Shown here: positions 46,663 through 58,756 of the stretch, piece by piece | How positions within the stretch are numbered: the stretch's first letter is position 1 | Layout of the letters: each line of letters begins with the position of its first letter | Source of the DNA: Pycnopodia helianthoides | Lineage: Eukaryota > Echinodermata > Asteroidea > Forcipulatida > Asteriidae | Assembly: GCA_032158295.1 (NCBI GenBank) | Contig: CM063249.1 | Coordinates: 10,997,139 to 11,061,138, forward strand | Length of the DNA: 64,000 nucleotides | Direction: 5' to 3' | The notes under the pieces: generated by a model | Seen by the model: only the letters and a program-made list of their open reading frames with translations | What the model was told of the DNA's origin: nothing | The model's database searches: none | Translations under genes and position numbers: made by a program

Positions 46663-49600
46663 ATGAGTTTGGAAGTATACTATGACCTCTTTTCGCAGCC
46701 GTCAAGAGCCGTGGTGCTTTTCTGCAAAGTTAACAACATTCCTTTCACACCCAAACCGGTGGCTCTTAAAAAATGTGAGTATATTATTTCACTATTTGTC
46801 ACCGTCATCATAAAAGCCAAATTTGTTCATCCGTTTAGTTTACGTGATTGTAAACTGCACCCTGATGCGTTGCAGGGGGTGAAGCTCGGTAATTATTGGG
46901 TGCTCTCCGCTTCTCGGCCCCTACTAGTCTTGGTTCCAAGACCATTGGTGTTTGCTCGGTACACACAATCAGTACCAACGTTCGGGTGTATACACTGTGC
47001 ACGTTTGTAATGAATAAACATAGAGGGCGCTTTGTAAAATAACACTAGTCACAGCGCCCTCTATGTTTATACATTATAAACGTGCACAGTGTATACACCC
47101 GAACGTTGGTACTGATTGTGTGTACCGAGCAAACACCAATGGTCTTGGAACCAAGACTAGGCCCCTACGCCCACATAGCATCAAGAGGTGATATGATTTC
47201 GAACAAAAACCCGCGTTTTGGGGGGGGGGCCGAGATTTTTTCCCCAGTTGTCACTGACCATTGCTTAATTGTGGAGAGCACAATAAAACGAAAATGTGCG
47301 AGCTGGTTTTGGTGTAATTTTATTTTTAAAAATCTCCGAGCTGACAATATCGTCGGCACCGTCCATGGTGTTTAATTACGCGCATGTGCACCCAACCATG
47401 CGCATCATCAGTAAAGATCATGCCGCCGACGATGTTTAATCATAGTCGAGTGATTGTCAGCTCGGAGATTTTTCATAAAATTGCACCAAAAAGAGCTTGC
47501 AGGTTTTCGTTTCAATTTGCTCTCCACAGATGAGCAGAGGAGCAGAGGTAAGTGATAACTGGGAGGGGGGGGGGAATTGGCGCAAAAAACGAGGATTTCT
47601 ATTCCCAAAATTATCTCACCTCCTGATGCTATATTTTTCTATTTTTGTGCCCGATTGTGGGCGTAGCCGTATGGCTAAGAAGGGGAGGGAGTCCAGCATA
47701 ATTGTTGGCACCATTAATATCATTGTTTATGTGACCGTAGCCCCACTACTAGATAGTGTGACCATGGTGTGACCATGGTGTGACCAAGGATTCACCTTGC
47801 TTAGTAGTGTGACCAAGGATTCACCTTGGCTTAGAAGTGTGACCAAGGATTCACCTTGGCTTAGTAGTGTGACCAAGGATTCACCTTGGCTTAGTAGTGT
47901 GACCAAGGATTCACCTTGGCTTAGTAGTGTGACCAAGGATTCACCTTGGCTTAGAAGTGTGACCAAGGATTCACCTTGGCTTAGAAGTGTGACCAAGGAT
48001 TCACCTTGGCTTAGTAGTGTGACCAAGGATTCACCTTGGCTTAGTAGTGTGACCAAGGATTCACCTTGGCTTAGAAGTGTGACCAAGGATTCACCTTGGC
48101 TTAGAATAGTAGTGTGACCAAGGATTCACCTTGGCTTAGTAATAGTAGTGTGACCAAGGATTCACCTTGGCTTAGTAATAGTAGTGTGACCAAGGATTCA
48201 CCTTGGCTTAGAAGTGTGACCAAGGATTCACCTTGGCTTAGTAGTGTGACCAAGGATTCACCTTGGCTTAGAAGTGTGACCAAGGATTCACCTTGGCTTA
48301 GTATAGTAGTGTGACCAAGGATTCACCTTGGTTAGTTGAGTAGGTGATACCAAGGATTCACCTTGGCTTAGTAATAGTAGTGTGACCAAGGATTTACCTT
48401 GGCTTAATTAGTAGTGTGACCAAGGATTAACCTTGGCTTAGTAGTGTGACCAAGGATTCACCTTGGCTTAGAAGTGTGACCAAGGATTCACCTTGGCTTA
48501 GTAATAGTAGTGTGACCAAGGATTTACCTTGGCTTAGTAGTGTGACCAAGGATTCACCTTGGCTTAGTAGTGTGACCAAGGATTCACCTTGGCTTAGAAG
48601 TGTGACCAAGGATTCACCTTGGCTTAGTAATAGTAGTGTGACCAAGGATTCACCTTGGCTTAGTAGTGTGACCAAGGATTCACCTTGGCTTAGAAGTGTG
48701 ACCAAGGATTCACCTTGGCTTAGAAATAGTACTAGTTTTAGGCTTAGAAGTGTGACCAAGGATTCACCTTGGCTTAGTAATAGTAGTGCGACCAAGGATT
48801 CACCTTGGCTTAGTAGTGTGACCAAGGATTCACCTTGGCTTAGAAGTGTGACCAAGGATTCACCTTGGCTTAGAAATAGTACTTAGTGTGACCAAGGATT
48901 CACCTTGGCTTAGAGTGTGACCAAGGATTCACCTTGGCTTAGTAATAGTAGTGTGACCAAGGATTCACCTTGGCTTAGTAGTGTGACCAAGGATTCACCT
49001 TGGCTTAGTAGTGTGACCAAGGATTCACCTTGGCTTAGTAGTGTGACCAAGGATTCACCTTGGCTTAGAAGTGTGACCAAGGATTCACCTTGGCTTAGTA
49101 ATAGTAGTGTGACCAAGGATTCACCTTGGCTTAGTAATAGTAGTGTGACCAAGGATTCACCTTGGCTTAGTAATAGTAGTGTGACCAAGGATTCACCTTG
49201 GCTTAGTAGTGTGACCAAGGATTCACCTTTGCTTAGTAGTGTGACCAAGGATTCACTTTGGCTTAGTAGTGTGACCAAGGATTCACCTTGGCTTAGTAGT
49301 GTGACCAAGGATTCACCTTGGCTTAGAAGTGTGACCAAGGATTCACCTTGGCTTAGTAGTGTGACCAAGGATTCACCTTGGCTTAGAAGTGTGACCAAGG
49401 ATTCACCTTGGCTTAGTAGTGTGACCAAGGATTCACCTTGGCTTAGAAGTGTGACCAAGGATTCACCTTGGCTTAGAAGTGTGACCAAGGATTCACCTTG
49501 GCTTAGAAGTGTGACCAAGGATTCACCTTGGCTTAGAAGTGTGACCAAGGATTCACCTTGGCTTAGAAGTGTGACCAAGGATTCACCTTGGCTTAGTAGT

Positions 49601-52600
49601 GTGACCAAGGATTCACCTTGGCTTAGAAGTGTGACCAAGGATTCACCTTGGCTTAGAAGTGTGACCAAGGATTCACCTTGGCTTAGAAGTGTGACCAAGG
49701 ATTCACCTTGGCTTAGAAGTGTGACCAAGGATTCACCTTGGCTTAGAAGTGTGACCAAGGATTCACCTTGGCTTAGAAGTGTGACCAAGGATTCACCTTG
49801 GCCACACAAGTGGGGCTACCTACCTGGGCCCAATTTCATGGCTACCGCCGAATTCTGCGCTTGCGGTGACCATTCTCCGCTTACTGTTCAAGCGCCGAAT
49901 TTCTGCGCTAGCTGTGTAAGTGTAGAATGCCTAGTAACGCACGTGCACAAGCCGAAAATCCCCGCTAACCCGTGAAATACGCTTGACGTAAGCGCGGAAT
50001 TCCCTGCTTCCGCAAGCGCCGATTCTTTGCTGACGGTAAGCAGAGCCATGAAATTGGGCCCTGTTGTGTTACTCTCCTACTCCTAGAATATGAGGTTCGA
50101 TCCGCAATCCCACCTCGTATTTCTAGGAGTATGGTTGTGTCAAAACCATTTATCTGACTTTTTAGTTTTAAAGTGACTACCATGACTACTGCTTTTTTCA
50201 GTAGCGAGTACTGAGTAGGGGCTGCATGCTGTCTAGGAACAGAGTGGCCATGAAGACATTCTTGTTATGCCCATAAAATGAGGTCCAGCAAACTGAAAAC
50301 TATGTATGTTCACCCATGGATGTAGAAATCTATCACAAGATCAACTATTATGAAGGTAGAAATCTACCTCCATGGTTCATGGGCTATCTCCAAGGTTTAC
50401 TGTATGAATTGGTGGTAACAGGGCTCGAATTTGACACTGGCCACAGGCCCGAGGCCTGTGAATTTAGCATTGGGCCAGTAAACTCATGACCGGACAAGTC
50501 CGGCGGTCTTGTGTTTTCAATTCAATAACAATTCATTTACCTCACTCTAACAGAAACAAATTATGTTCAAATGTTGACTTTAGGTAATGATTTGAAATAT
50601 ACTTAATACCCTAAAAGACAAATGAGGTAAATCTGTTCTTATATGTCTTAGTGCTTGTTCAATTAAATGCAAGTTAAACTGTGCAAGGAAGTCTTTTCTC
50701 AATTTGAATCTGTCTTGTAAAATTATTTCTGGAATCTGGTCCAGTAAATATTTTGGAAATACAAGTCCTGTGGTCTTGTGGATTTCCCCCCAAATTCGAG
50801 CCCTGGGTAAACTAAGGTAACACTAGTATTACCACCAAATCATACGGTGAACACAGTTTTCAGTTGACTGAATACTGGACCTCATTTATGGAACAAACCT
50901 GCACATCAAACAACGTGTTTTTTTAATTTTTATTTGTGTAGTTCTTTCATTGATACTATAATAATTGCAATTGTGTCCATTAAATATGTTTAAATTTTTC
51001 AAATTCAATTTGTCATTACAAATGTAATGTCTAATGTTTGATAATTTCTATGTTTACACAAGTTTCAATTTGTGCCATAAATGCTGTTGTGCTGTTGAAA
51101 GAAATATTGGTCTACAATATCAATTTTATGTGTGATCTTTCGTATGTTTAAAGACATTTTTTTTTTCCATTGAGCAGCCATCTTGAATTGAGGACATAAG
51201 TCTGACCTCGTTTGGTTCAATGAGAATCAACATTAAATATTAATGTGACAAAATCTTATTTCTTCCCTTTCTTTAAGATGAGCCTTTAAGTGGGGAATAT
51301 GGTCTCATCAATCCTTTTAGGAGAGTTCCTGCTATCCAAGATGGTGATTTCATCCTTACAGAGAGGTGAGTGGTCGTCCAAAGAGCCTAACAGGGGGTGG
51401 GGAGGAAGGAGCAGGGGTGGAGACACAATTCGATTTATTTATTTAATAATGTATTTAATATTTGTGTTGGTAGGAGGCTATTTAATGTATCAAACCATTC
51501 ATTTGTGCAATTTTACTATCTCACTTAGGGGGGAGGGTTCTGAGCAGGGTATCCAGCCTCCAACCCTGCCCTTAACCCCCCCCCCTCCACCACCCCCATC
51601 TGGTTAAATCGCTGTGATGGAAGCTGTGTTTAGTATACACTGGTACCACAGAGCGACAAAGTACTACATGGCTAGCATTGGGTGCATGGGTTTCTTCTGT
51701 TTGTACAGCCGGTTTTACCAGGAAACCCCATGGCTTGTGTACTGTGGACTTTGTCTCCAGAGTCTCCTGTGGCATTTTGTGGCAGGGGCCAGTTGGGCAG
51801 GAGATATACCAATCAGTAAATGGGTTTCAAGTGGTGGTTGAAAATAATGATTTTTTTAACAGTAGAATTAGTGCAATAGTCAAAAAGGATGGGATGAAAA
51901 TGCATGCTAAATAGTACCAAAATGCACGGTCTGTGACGTAGGTAGGCCATATTGTAATGGTTTGAATTTTAAATGCCGCTTGAATAGCAATCCATTCAAA
52001 TGACGAGGATTTGCTGGGGTGTTTTATAAATTTATACAAATATTCCAGTTAAAGCTCCGTAGTGGAGATTTTTCAAGCTCTGGAAATGGGATGTGTATCT
52101 GACACCCTCCCTTCATTCCTTGCCTCTCCCACAGTGTGGCGATCCTTCAATACCTCGCTGACCGGTACCACTGCCCTGATCACTGGTACCCCACGGACAT
52201 CAAGGCACGGGCTAAAATACAGGAGTACATGGCATGGCAGCACCTCAACACTCGCATGCATTGTGTTGCTGTCTTCGTGCATGAGGTATGTACCCCCATC
52301 GCCAATTTTTTGCTTCTTCTTCCTTCAGCGTAATCCCTGGTTCAATGCTTTTTTATGTTGTAATGTAAAGAATTGCTTGTATTATTATTTGCTTGTATTA
52401 TTATTTGCATAAAAATTCATATGTTTATTTTGATGTATGTGTGCATTTACTTTCAATTATTGTTATATACATTCTGTAAATCAAAATTGACTGGACATTT
52501 GGGCAACTTTTTAATTGTGACAGCAGTTTCACGTCCTATCCTGGGCCCAATTTCATAGAGCTGCTTAAGCAGAAAATATTGCTTAAGATTTGTCTGCTGA

Positions 52601-55275
52601 GCAGAAATGAGCAGGATACCAGTCGCAAATTGTACATGTGACATGGTAGATTGGCTGGTAACCTTGTTCTGGTAAGCAGAATTTTGTTGCATTTAGCTAC
52701 TTTATGTGCTTAAGCAGCTCTATGAAATTGGGCCCTGGACGCATCATCAGGCCGATTGATTGTCAATTCCTATCTAGGCATAAAAACCCTGAATGGAATT
52801 CATGCTCTTTGTTTTTACTCTGTAAGGTTCTATGCTTGATTATGCTGTACAGAATTGCTTTGTATTGTTTCTTTTTTAACATGTTATAGATTAGTTTTTG
52901 ATGTTTGTGTACTCTTTACCTTTCATCCATAGTCGTTCAATTAACTGTTAAAGAATAATTTACACGTATTTTAAAATTATTTCAGGCTTAGATAATAAGG
53001 TAAATGGTTCAGTCTTTAGACCTTTTTAATGTACCCAGGCCTGGAATTTCATCTTTGGGAGTGGAAGGCCATACTCATTTTGCAAAGGGCACCTCCATTG
53101 GAAAATCTTAAATTCTATGGGACACCTTTGGTGGGGCACCAAGGCCAAGACCAGGGACCAATTTCATAGAGCTGGTCAAGCTGGAAAAAAAGAATCTGCT
53201 TAGAAGAACTAAGCAGGATACTGCTCAGTCACAAATGGGACATGTGACATAGTATTTTGGCTTGTAACCTTACTCCAGTAAGAATAAACTTGTTGTGCTT
53301 AGCTACTTTTTCGGCTTAAGCAGCTCTATGAAATTGGGCCCAGTGCAACTGACCTCCATACAATTCCAGGCCTGTGTACCTACCTTTCAGAGATCTTGAC
53401 AGATTTGTTTTATTATCTTCTGTTTAGGTCATTCTCCCCAGATCTACTGGAATTCCCCCGGATAAAGTGAAACTTCGTGAGTATGTCGATACAATGAACA
53501 CCACACTCACAAACATAGAGGACGTCTTCCTAAAGGACAACCCGTATATCAGGGGGCATCAGATCAGCATTGCAGACCTCCTTGGAGTCAGCGAGGTCAT
53601 TAGATTGTTATTTCTCTCTACAAGTTTTCTCGACACAGTGATTTAAAAAAAAAAGTGTTTTGCCTGATTGAATTATCTTCTTTTGGTCATAGATTAGTAG
53701 ATACTCACAAAATGAATTGCCATGAAAACTTACTTGATATGAAGCACTGCAGCTGGTGATATTATAAACTATTTTGAGAAAGGATTCCCTTTGAAGTAAC
53801 ATGGTGTAATTTTTCACCCCAAAGCATTTGAATATGAGAAACAATTAATGCATTTCAATAGCAAAACAAACCATAAAGGCTGATGAAATTTACAAAACAA
53901 CCGTAATGTGATGGCCAGGATCAACAAAAGTATACTTAAAAACTGTAGCTCGAAAGCCTGTTGACCCGGTTAGTGACTTAAAGGTTTGACAATTTTGAGG
54001 TCATTGCCTCTCCCTTAGACCTTTTGGTTCCGATAAGATTGTGGGTTCAAATCTTGGTCATGACACTTGTGTTCTTTGGCAAGACACTTAACTATAACTG
54101 CTCCTCAGGAGTAAATGGGTACTTGCGAGGGTAGACATGGTTGATGTGAATGATAAGCAACCTGTGCGCCAATTTTTCTGCTGGTGCTGCATACTCCAAA
54201 GGAGTTGAGATGGTTTCAGGAATGCTTAAGGCCCAACGAACTGGGACAGTAATAGTGAATGGCGCTTTGATTATTATTATTATTATTATTATTATTTATT
54301 CAGCCAACACAACGATACAAGACAACACAAAATTACTTCCAGATGGGCTTGGAGAAACAAAAGCAAAGTAATTACTGTGGCCCATAGACCTGTCGCCCCA
54401 CATCTGGTTGTAAACAAGTAGAGTAGATAAAATATGACAATACATGTAAAAATAGAAGAATAAATTAACTATAAATTAAAACAAAAAATGTACATCAAAG
54501 ATTAAAAATTTTAATTTAACATTTAAAGCAGCACATATGTGGGAGTAAAACCAGTTTTTAAGAGGGGAAAGGGGGAAACGGTAAAAATAGACTGAAGATC
54601 ATTGTGATGTGAAATTAGGATGCACAAGGCACCTCAAGTTAAAAATGTTAAAAGAATTGATGAACCAATGTTTAAAAGCACCCATTAAAGACACTGGACA
54701 CCTTTGGTAATTTCAAAGACCAGTCTTCTCACTTGGTGTATCTCAACATATGCACAAAATAACAAACCTGTGAAAATTTGAACTCAATTGGTTGTTGAAG
54801 TTGTGAGATAATAATGGAAGAAAAAACACCCTTGTCCATATTGTCACAGGAAGTTGTGTACTTTCAGATGCTTGATTTTGATTTCGAGACCTCAAGCGTG
54901 AGGTCTCAAAATCAATTCAAATATTTTACTGAGAAATTCTTTCTCAAAAACTACGTTACTTCAGAGGGAGCCGTTTCTCACAATGTTTTATACTATCAAC
55001 AGCTCTCCATTGCTCGTTACCAATTAAGTTTTTATGCTAATAATTATTTTGAGTAATTACCATAAGTGTCCAGTGCCTTTAAATGCCTATTATTATTATC
55101 GCCTCAGGTGGTACAGGTGTCTGCATCAGGTCGAGACGTCACCGCCGGGCATCCCAAACTAGCGGCGTGGATAAACCGTGTGAGGGAAGAACTCCATCCA
55201 CACTACGACGAAGTCTTCTCGTCCCTCCACAGAATGCGGGAGACGAGTTTTAAACAACTGAAAACCAAGCTTTAA
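46663..55275 (+). CDS. GSTT: Glutathione S-transferase theta, copy 2
   Basis: Exons 46663-46774, 51278-51365, 52135-52285, 53428-53595 and 55108-55275 (stop 55273-55275) give 228 residues. Exon lengths 112, 88, 151 and 168 equal those of copy 1, and the phases agree. Ser11 lies in SQPSRAVVLFCKVNNIPF. VPAIQDGDFILTES, MAWQHLNTRMHC and HQISIADLLGVSE mark the glutathione site and C-terminal helical domain. The last exon (VVQVSASGRDVTAGHPKL at its start) has no second version here. The exon 4 donor is GAG/GTCATT, weaker than GTAATT in copy 1. A poly(A) signal AATAAA stands at 55380, about 105 bp past the stop. Its intron 1 is 4.5 kb and mostly palindromes and minisatellite. It probably arose with copy 1 by tandem duplication. 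Confidence 0.9.
46925..47160. mobile_element. Near-perfect 236-bp inverted repeat, GST copy 2 intron 1
   Basis: The arms of about 110 bp run from TAGTCTTGGTTCCAAGACCA to AACATAGAGGGCGCT and back, with a loop of about 20 bases. The match is almost complete, so it is young or maintained by conversion. It starts 150 bp after exon 1. Confidence 0.9.
47165..47666. mobile_element. Imperfect 500-bp palindromic element
   Basis: The ends CTACGCCCACA and TGTGGGCGTAG are inverted. The arms contain AAAATCTCCGAGCTGACAAT / ATTGTCAGCTCGGAGATTTT, CTCTCCACA and TTTGGTGTAATTTTA-type words and poly-G tracts of nine. It lies directly after the preceding inverted repeat. Confidence 0.8.
47737..49819. repeat. 30-bp hairpin minisatellite, about 66 units, in GST copy 2 intron 1
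   Basis: The unit is AGTGTGACCAAGGATTCACC plus TTGGCTTAGT or TTGGCTTAGA. Every unit contains CCAAGG-ATTCA-CCTTGG, a six-base-pair hairpin. Optional AATAGT inserts make 36-bp units and cluster between 48110 and 49180; the block 49250-49800 is the most uniform. The array is bracketed by GTAGCCCCACT (47737-47747) and its inverse AGTGGGGCTAC (49809-49819), so it sits inside an inverted-repeat element. Open frames up to 352 codons (VTKDSPWLSS repeats, SQGESLVTLL on the other strand) are artefacts. Confidence 0.92.
49826..50061. mobile_element. MITE, GGGCCCAATTTCAT family, CpG-rich subtype
   Basis: Near-identical to 8223-8473 apart from a few short deletions. It begins 7 bp after the inverted repeat that closes the minisatellite. 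Confidence 0.85.
50400..50885. mobile_element. Element with inverted ends CAGGGCTCGAATTTG
   Basis: CAGGGCTCGAATTTGACACT near 50420 and CAAATTCGAGCCCTGG near 50790 are inverted. Outside them a second pair is also inverted (GGTCCAGCAAACTGAAAACT near 50283 against AGTTGACTGAATACTGGACC near 50860, and TTGGTGGTAA against TTACCACCAA). One element therefore appears inserted in another palindromic one. Confidence 0.6.
52543..52735. mobile_element. MITE, GGGCCCAATTTCAT family
   Basis: The ends GGGCCCAATTTCATAGAGCT and the exact inverse, inner GCTTAAGCAG and CTGCTTAAG. Confidence 0.85.
53154..53341. mobile_element. MITE, GGGCCCAATTTCAT family, left end mutated
   Basis: The left end is GGGACCAATTTCATAGAGCT (one base changed) and the right end AGCTCTATGAAATTGGGCCC. 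Confidence 0.8.
53696..53842. mobile_element. Fragment of AGGCACTGGACAC-family MITE
   Basis: ACTTACTTGATATGAAGCAC, GAGAAAGGATTCCCTTTGAA and GTAACATGGTG match the inner left arm of 5924-6310. Confidence 0.55.
53950..54240 (+). mobile_element. tRNA-derived SINE, plus-strand copy
   Basis: A box B-like GGGTTCAAATCTTGG lies at about 54032. The shared body words CACTTGTGTTCTTTGGCAAG and GACACTTAACTATAACTGC are followed by an ATT microsatellite at 54270-54297. It belongs to the tRNA-Leu-like family of 59605-60036 or a close relative. Confidence 0.5.
54685..55083. mobile_element. TTAA-bordered MITE directly before the last GST exon
   Basis: Complete copy of the AGGCACTGGACAC family, with ends ATTAAAGACACTGGACACCT and CAGTGCCTTTAAA and a central GAGACCTCAAGCGTGAGGTCTC. 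It ends only 24 bp before exon 5 of GST copy 2 (55108), so the branch-point region of that intron probably lies in or at the edge of the MITE. Confidence 0.85.
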
Positions 55276-58200
55276 CAAAAATCAGCGATGAAAAATAGCC
55301 AGCTGAAAACAACTGCATTAGACTCAACAGCAATGCAAATGTCTTCCGTAACGAATGTGCCTTTTTTTTTTAGTAGTGTAATAAAAGAGCAAATAATAAT
55401 AATAATAAACATTTATGCCACATTTTACCGAGGAAAACAAACACTAAATTGAACATATCCTGACTTGAGTACATGAAAAGGTTCAGCTTAATCATGAATG
55501 TTATTAGGTAGATGAGGCCTTGAAAAATGTATTCCGCGTGACGTTATTTAACACTTCATGACGTCATTTAATATTTCATGTTTAACACATCCCAGCTTGC
55601 CCTATGCAAAGTTTCAGCTTTATTGCCTTAGTTGTAAAACACAAACTACCTCGGTGATGATTTTACAGGACAATTGGTGGCGTCATGAAGATGTCATTCC
55701 ATATTTTATCCATATACATGACCTTCCAAGCCTGATGTAAAATAAAATTTGATTGTAGTTTGCTTTGATTGTTCACAAGATATGTAACAAGTGGTTGAAA
55801 TTTTTTTAATTAGTAAAAAAATAATGTGATGACGTCATCATGACGTCACTTCCAATGTTAGCAGCCTTTAAGGCAATACTACGTGACACATTAACGTCAT
55901 CAATTGACTGCTTATATACGTTGTCGTCATGAAGGTCATTATGTATACCAATTTTATACGATTATCATAAACTTCACCACAGACTAGATCTAGTAAAAAA
56001 AAGTGTATTTTGAACTGTTTTTAACCTGCTGGTAGAGGGCGCTCTTGGATTTTATGACGCCACCAGTCCTATTTTTTAAACGAAATCCTTGCCGGACTAT
56101 AACATCGTTGTAAACAACTCCCAAAACGTTGCCTCTTTTAAATAACAAGGCACTTCCAGTTTCACGTAAAGTCATGCAAACAATAATAAATGAAGACCTA
56201 TATTACCTTTGTAGTCTTTCTACCTCTATTACCTTTGTAGTCTTTCTACCTCTGTCGAATAATTCAGCAGAAAGCAACCTCTTGTCTCTTATTCTTAATT
56301 TGACACTTATTTTCAAAGATTTTAATGTTTAAAAACCTTGTAATATGACCTTTGATGATGTCATGTTAAGGTTCAAGTATGCAAAGTTTCAAGGTTCAAT
56401 TCAATTGCAATCTTGAGTTATGGATTGGAGAAGAGTTGGACAAAAGAAGAAAAAGTTGTGAAGAAATAAAATTTGAACTCGCACAAAAATAATAGTTGTT
56501 CGGCTGTAGCCGGAATACCTCGTTACATCAAGAGTATGTTTTACTAATCAACCCGCCCAGGGCAAACAGATGGCATCCCCAAGAGATATGAAAGGCATTA
56601 TGCAAATGCAGTACATGTATAATCCGTCTTTACAAAATCTTGGCTGGTTTGGGCTGTATACAAATCGTGCCAGCAGAAAGTTTAGGCTCGCTGGCTCCTC
56701 TGTAAACTTGTGATGTCACAGGTTACATGGTCTATATGCTGGTAGTCCTTGGGATTAATACATCTTTTAACAAATATGGTGCATTACGTAGGGCCAGGGG
56801 GGACCATTGGGGGAACATTGGGGGAACATTGGAGTACCTTTTTTTATAAGGGCCTAAAGTTTGTTTTGTTTTTTCAGAGTGTGGGGTGCACGAGTTTCTG
56901 TGTCTTTTTTGTGAATGAATTTTTTGAATGACAGGGATCTATACGCGAGATATATAAAACAAATAATTAATGCATTTTATTCGGGCATTGTCGCATAATG
57001 TAATCTCTTGGCGAAATCTGGCTTTTCTATTTCACTGGGCTTTTCCCTTGTAAAATGGAATAGTACATCATAGTTATTACTGAAGTAATAAAAACGACAA
57101 AATATTAACCAGTTTGTTTTCTTCGTAGGTACAAGTTTATTTGTCTATGTTTATTGTAGCTATCTGGTCACAAAGGGACCATATTCACCTAAAATTGTTA
57201 TATACAAAAAATAAGTATTCACATTTTTCCCCCAACAGGAACTATTTCTGATTTGTTTCATCAATTACACCGTGTTTGGAACTGAAGTTTCATGCACAAG
57301 TATCTGTACACAATGGCGACTCGGAACGCCATGCTTTTTCACACTTGTGTTTTTGCAAATGTGTTCCGCACTGTTTTGATGGTACAAATTTTTGATTTCT
57401 GGACTGTATTTTAAAAGTAAATTCTGAGAAAATTCCCTCCAGACCAAGATCCAACCCTCCGTCAGGTTTAAAATGCTGGAAAAGCCACTTACAGCAAGAT
57501 ATATAAACTCTAGCAAAATTCTTGAATACAAAATACTGGAAACATAGTTCTTTTAAAAATACACTCGTAAAATTCTTTCAAAATGAAATACAGTTCTGTA
57601 GTTTTACAGATGCTATTATTGTTGTTTGAATATTGATGATGTCCTTCCAACGGAAATAATTATTAAAACTTATCTTTACAAAAAATAATAATTGAACAAA
57701 TTATAGCAACACACATTCTGAGTTGTGCAAGATATGAATTGAAGTTGAAAACTATTACATGATGATAGTTTGTTCTTAATTATTGTATCATAAATACTAC
57801 TTGAACAGTTAAGATAACCTTGTTCAACTCTTTGTAGTGATTGTACTCTTATTTACAATCATTGCCATACAAACACCCACACCTGCTGATTCTTGGGAAG
57901 AATATGAAATTAAAATTTTGATTTAAAATGTGTACATGTCATGAACATCTGCGCATGAAATAAAAGTAGGTATGTGCGGCCACTGGAGTGGGACGTGTTT
58001 TATGGCGATCCTGACCAGAGACAAAAGTTTCTGACACAAAATTCTTGGATAGTTTAATGAGTTGTTACTTCCCCCTTGTTAGGTATGCACCCCTCATTAA
58101 CCCGTCAAATTTTCCAGAAAGTTGACCAAGCATTTGAATCCATTCAAACTGCACGGGATGTGTATGGTGGCACAACTGTACATGGAACTATCGGTTTACA

Positions 58201-58756
58201 TGTATTTACATGTACTGGGTAGATGCAATCACCATATGACTGCAAATTGCAGGCTGGTATGGTTTATCGACCAAAGTGGGTGGGATTGAATGGTCCAGCA
58301 GCTAGGAGAGTTTTAATCTAATAAACACCTTGCAAATGATGTCAAAAGCCCCCAACAAACGCCTTCACTGAGGTCAATATGAAGGACCTTATTATCAATG
58401 GCCGCCATCATATATGAATCTCAGCCACACTTCCTCTGGCTATAGTAAGCAGTTTTATTTCACTTCCTCTCAAGTGTAGAATACTTGGTTCCTTCTGATT
58501 CCAGGGCAATTAGTGGTACCATTATGACATAGCCAATGTACAAATCTGACGGTACTACCAGCTCGAAAAGCACTTCTGTGAAGAAGTATAATTGATTATG
58601 CCGTTGTACGAAAACCCCATAGTTTCATGTTTCGAGACTATGTCATATTCAGGATCTTGAGTAGAATGTACTCACTATCCAGATTATGGCCTGTTACTGG
58701 TTGCAAACGCCTGTATGAAGGGCGCCCTCAGTGGGTTGTGCACAGTACGGGTATGG
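55276..58756. other. Space between the convergent GST copy 2 and CHEK2 genes
   Basis: It holds the GST poly(A) signal (55380), a short AAT microsatellite at 55395-55409 and a 27-bp duplication (TTACCTTTGTAGTCTTTCTA) at 56201-56255. A CHEK2 poly(A) candidate, AATAAA on the minus strand, is at 58459-58454, 0.3 kb past its stop. The piece near 56650 resembles 7388. No additional gene. Confidence 0.5.

Larger units (their letters stand above)
52286..53427. other. GST copy 2 intron 3 with two MITEs
   Basis: It holds MITEs of the GGGCCCAATTTCAT family at 52543-52735 and 53154-53341, both TGCTTAAGCA subtype and in similar states of decay. Nothing else is recognised. Confidence 0.7.

Noticed and set aside
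18835..49819. Regular repeat arrays as possible CRISPR
   Set aside because: Direct tandem repeats without unique spacers, in DNA with spliced animal genes.
47727..49975. Open frames up to 352 codons with VTKDSPWLSS or SQGESLVTLL repeats
   Set aside because: They are translations of the 30-bp minisatellite on both strands inside an intron of the second GST gene.
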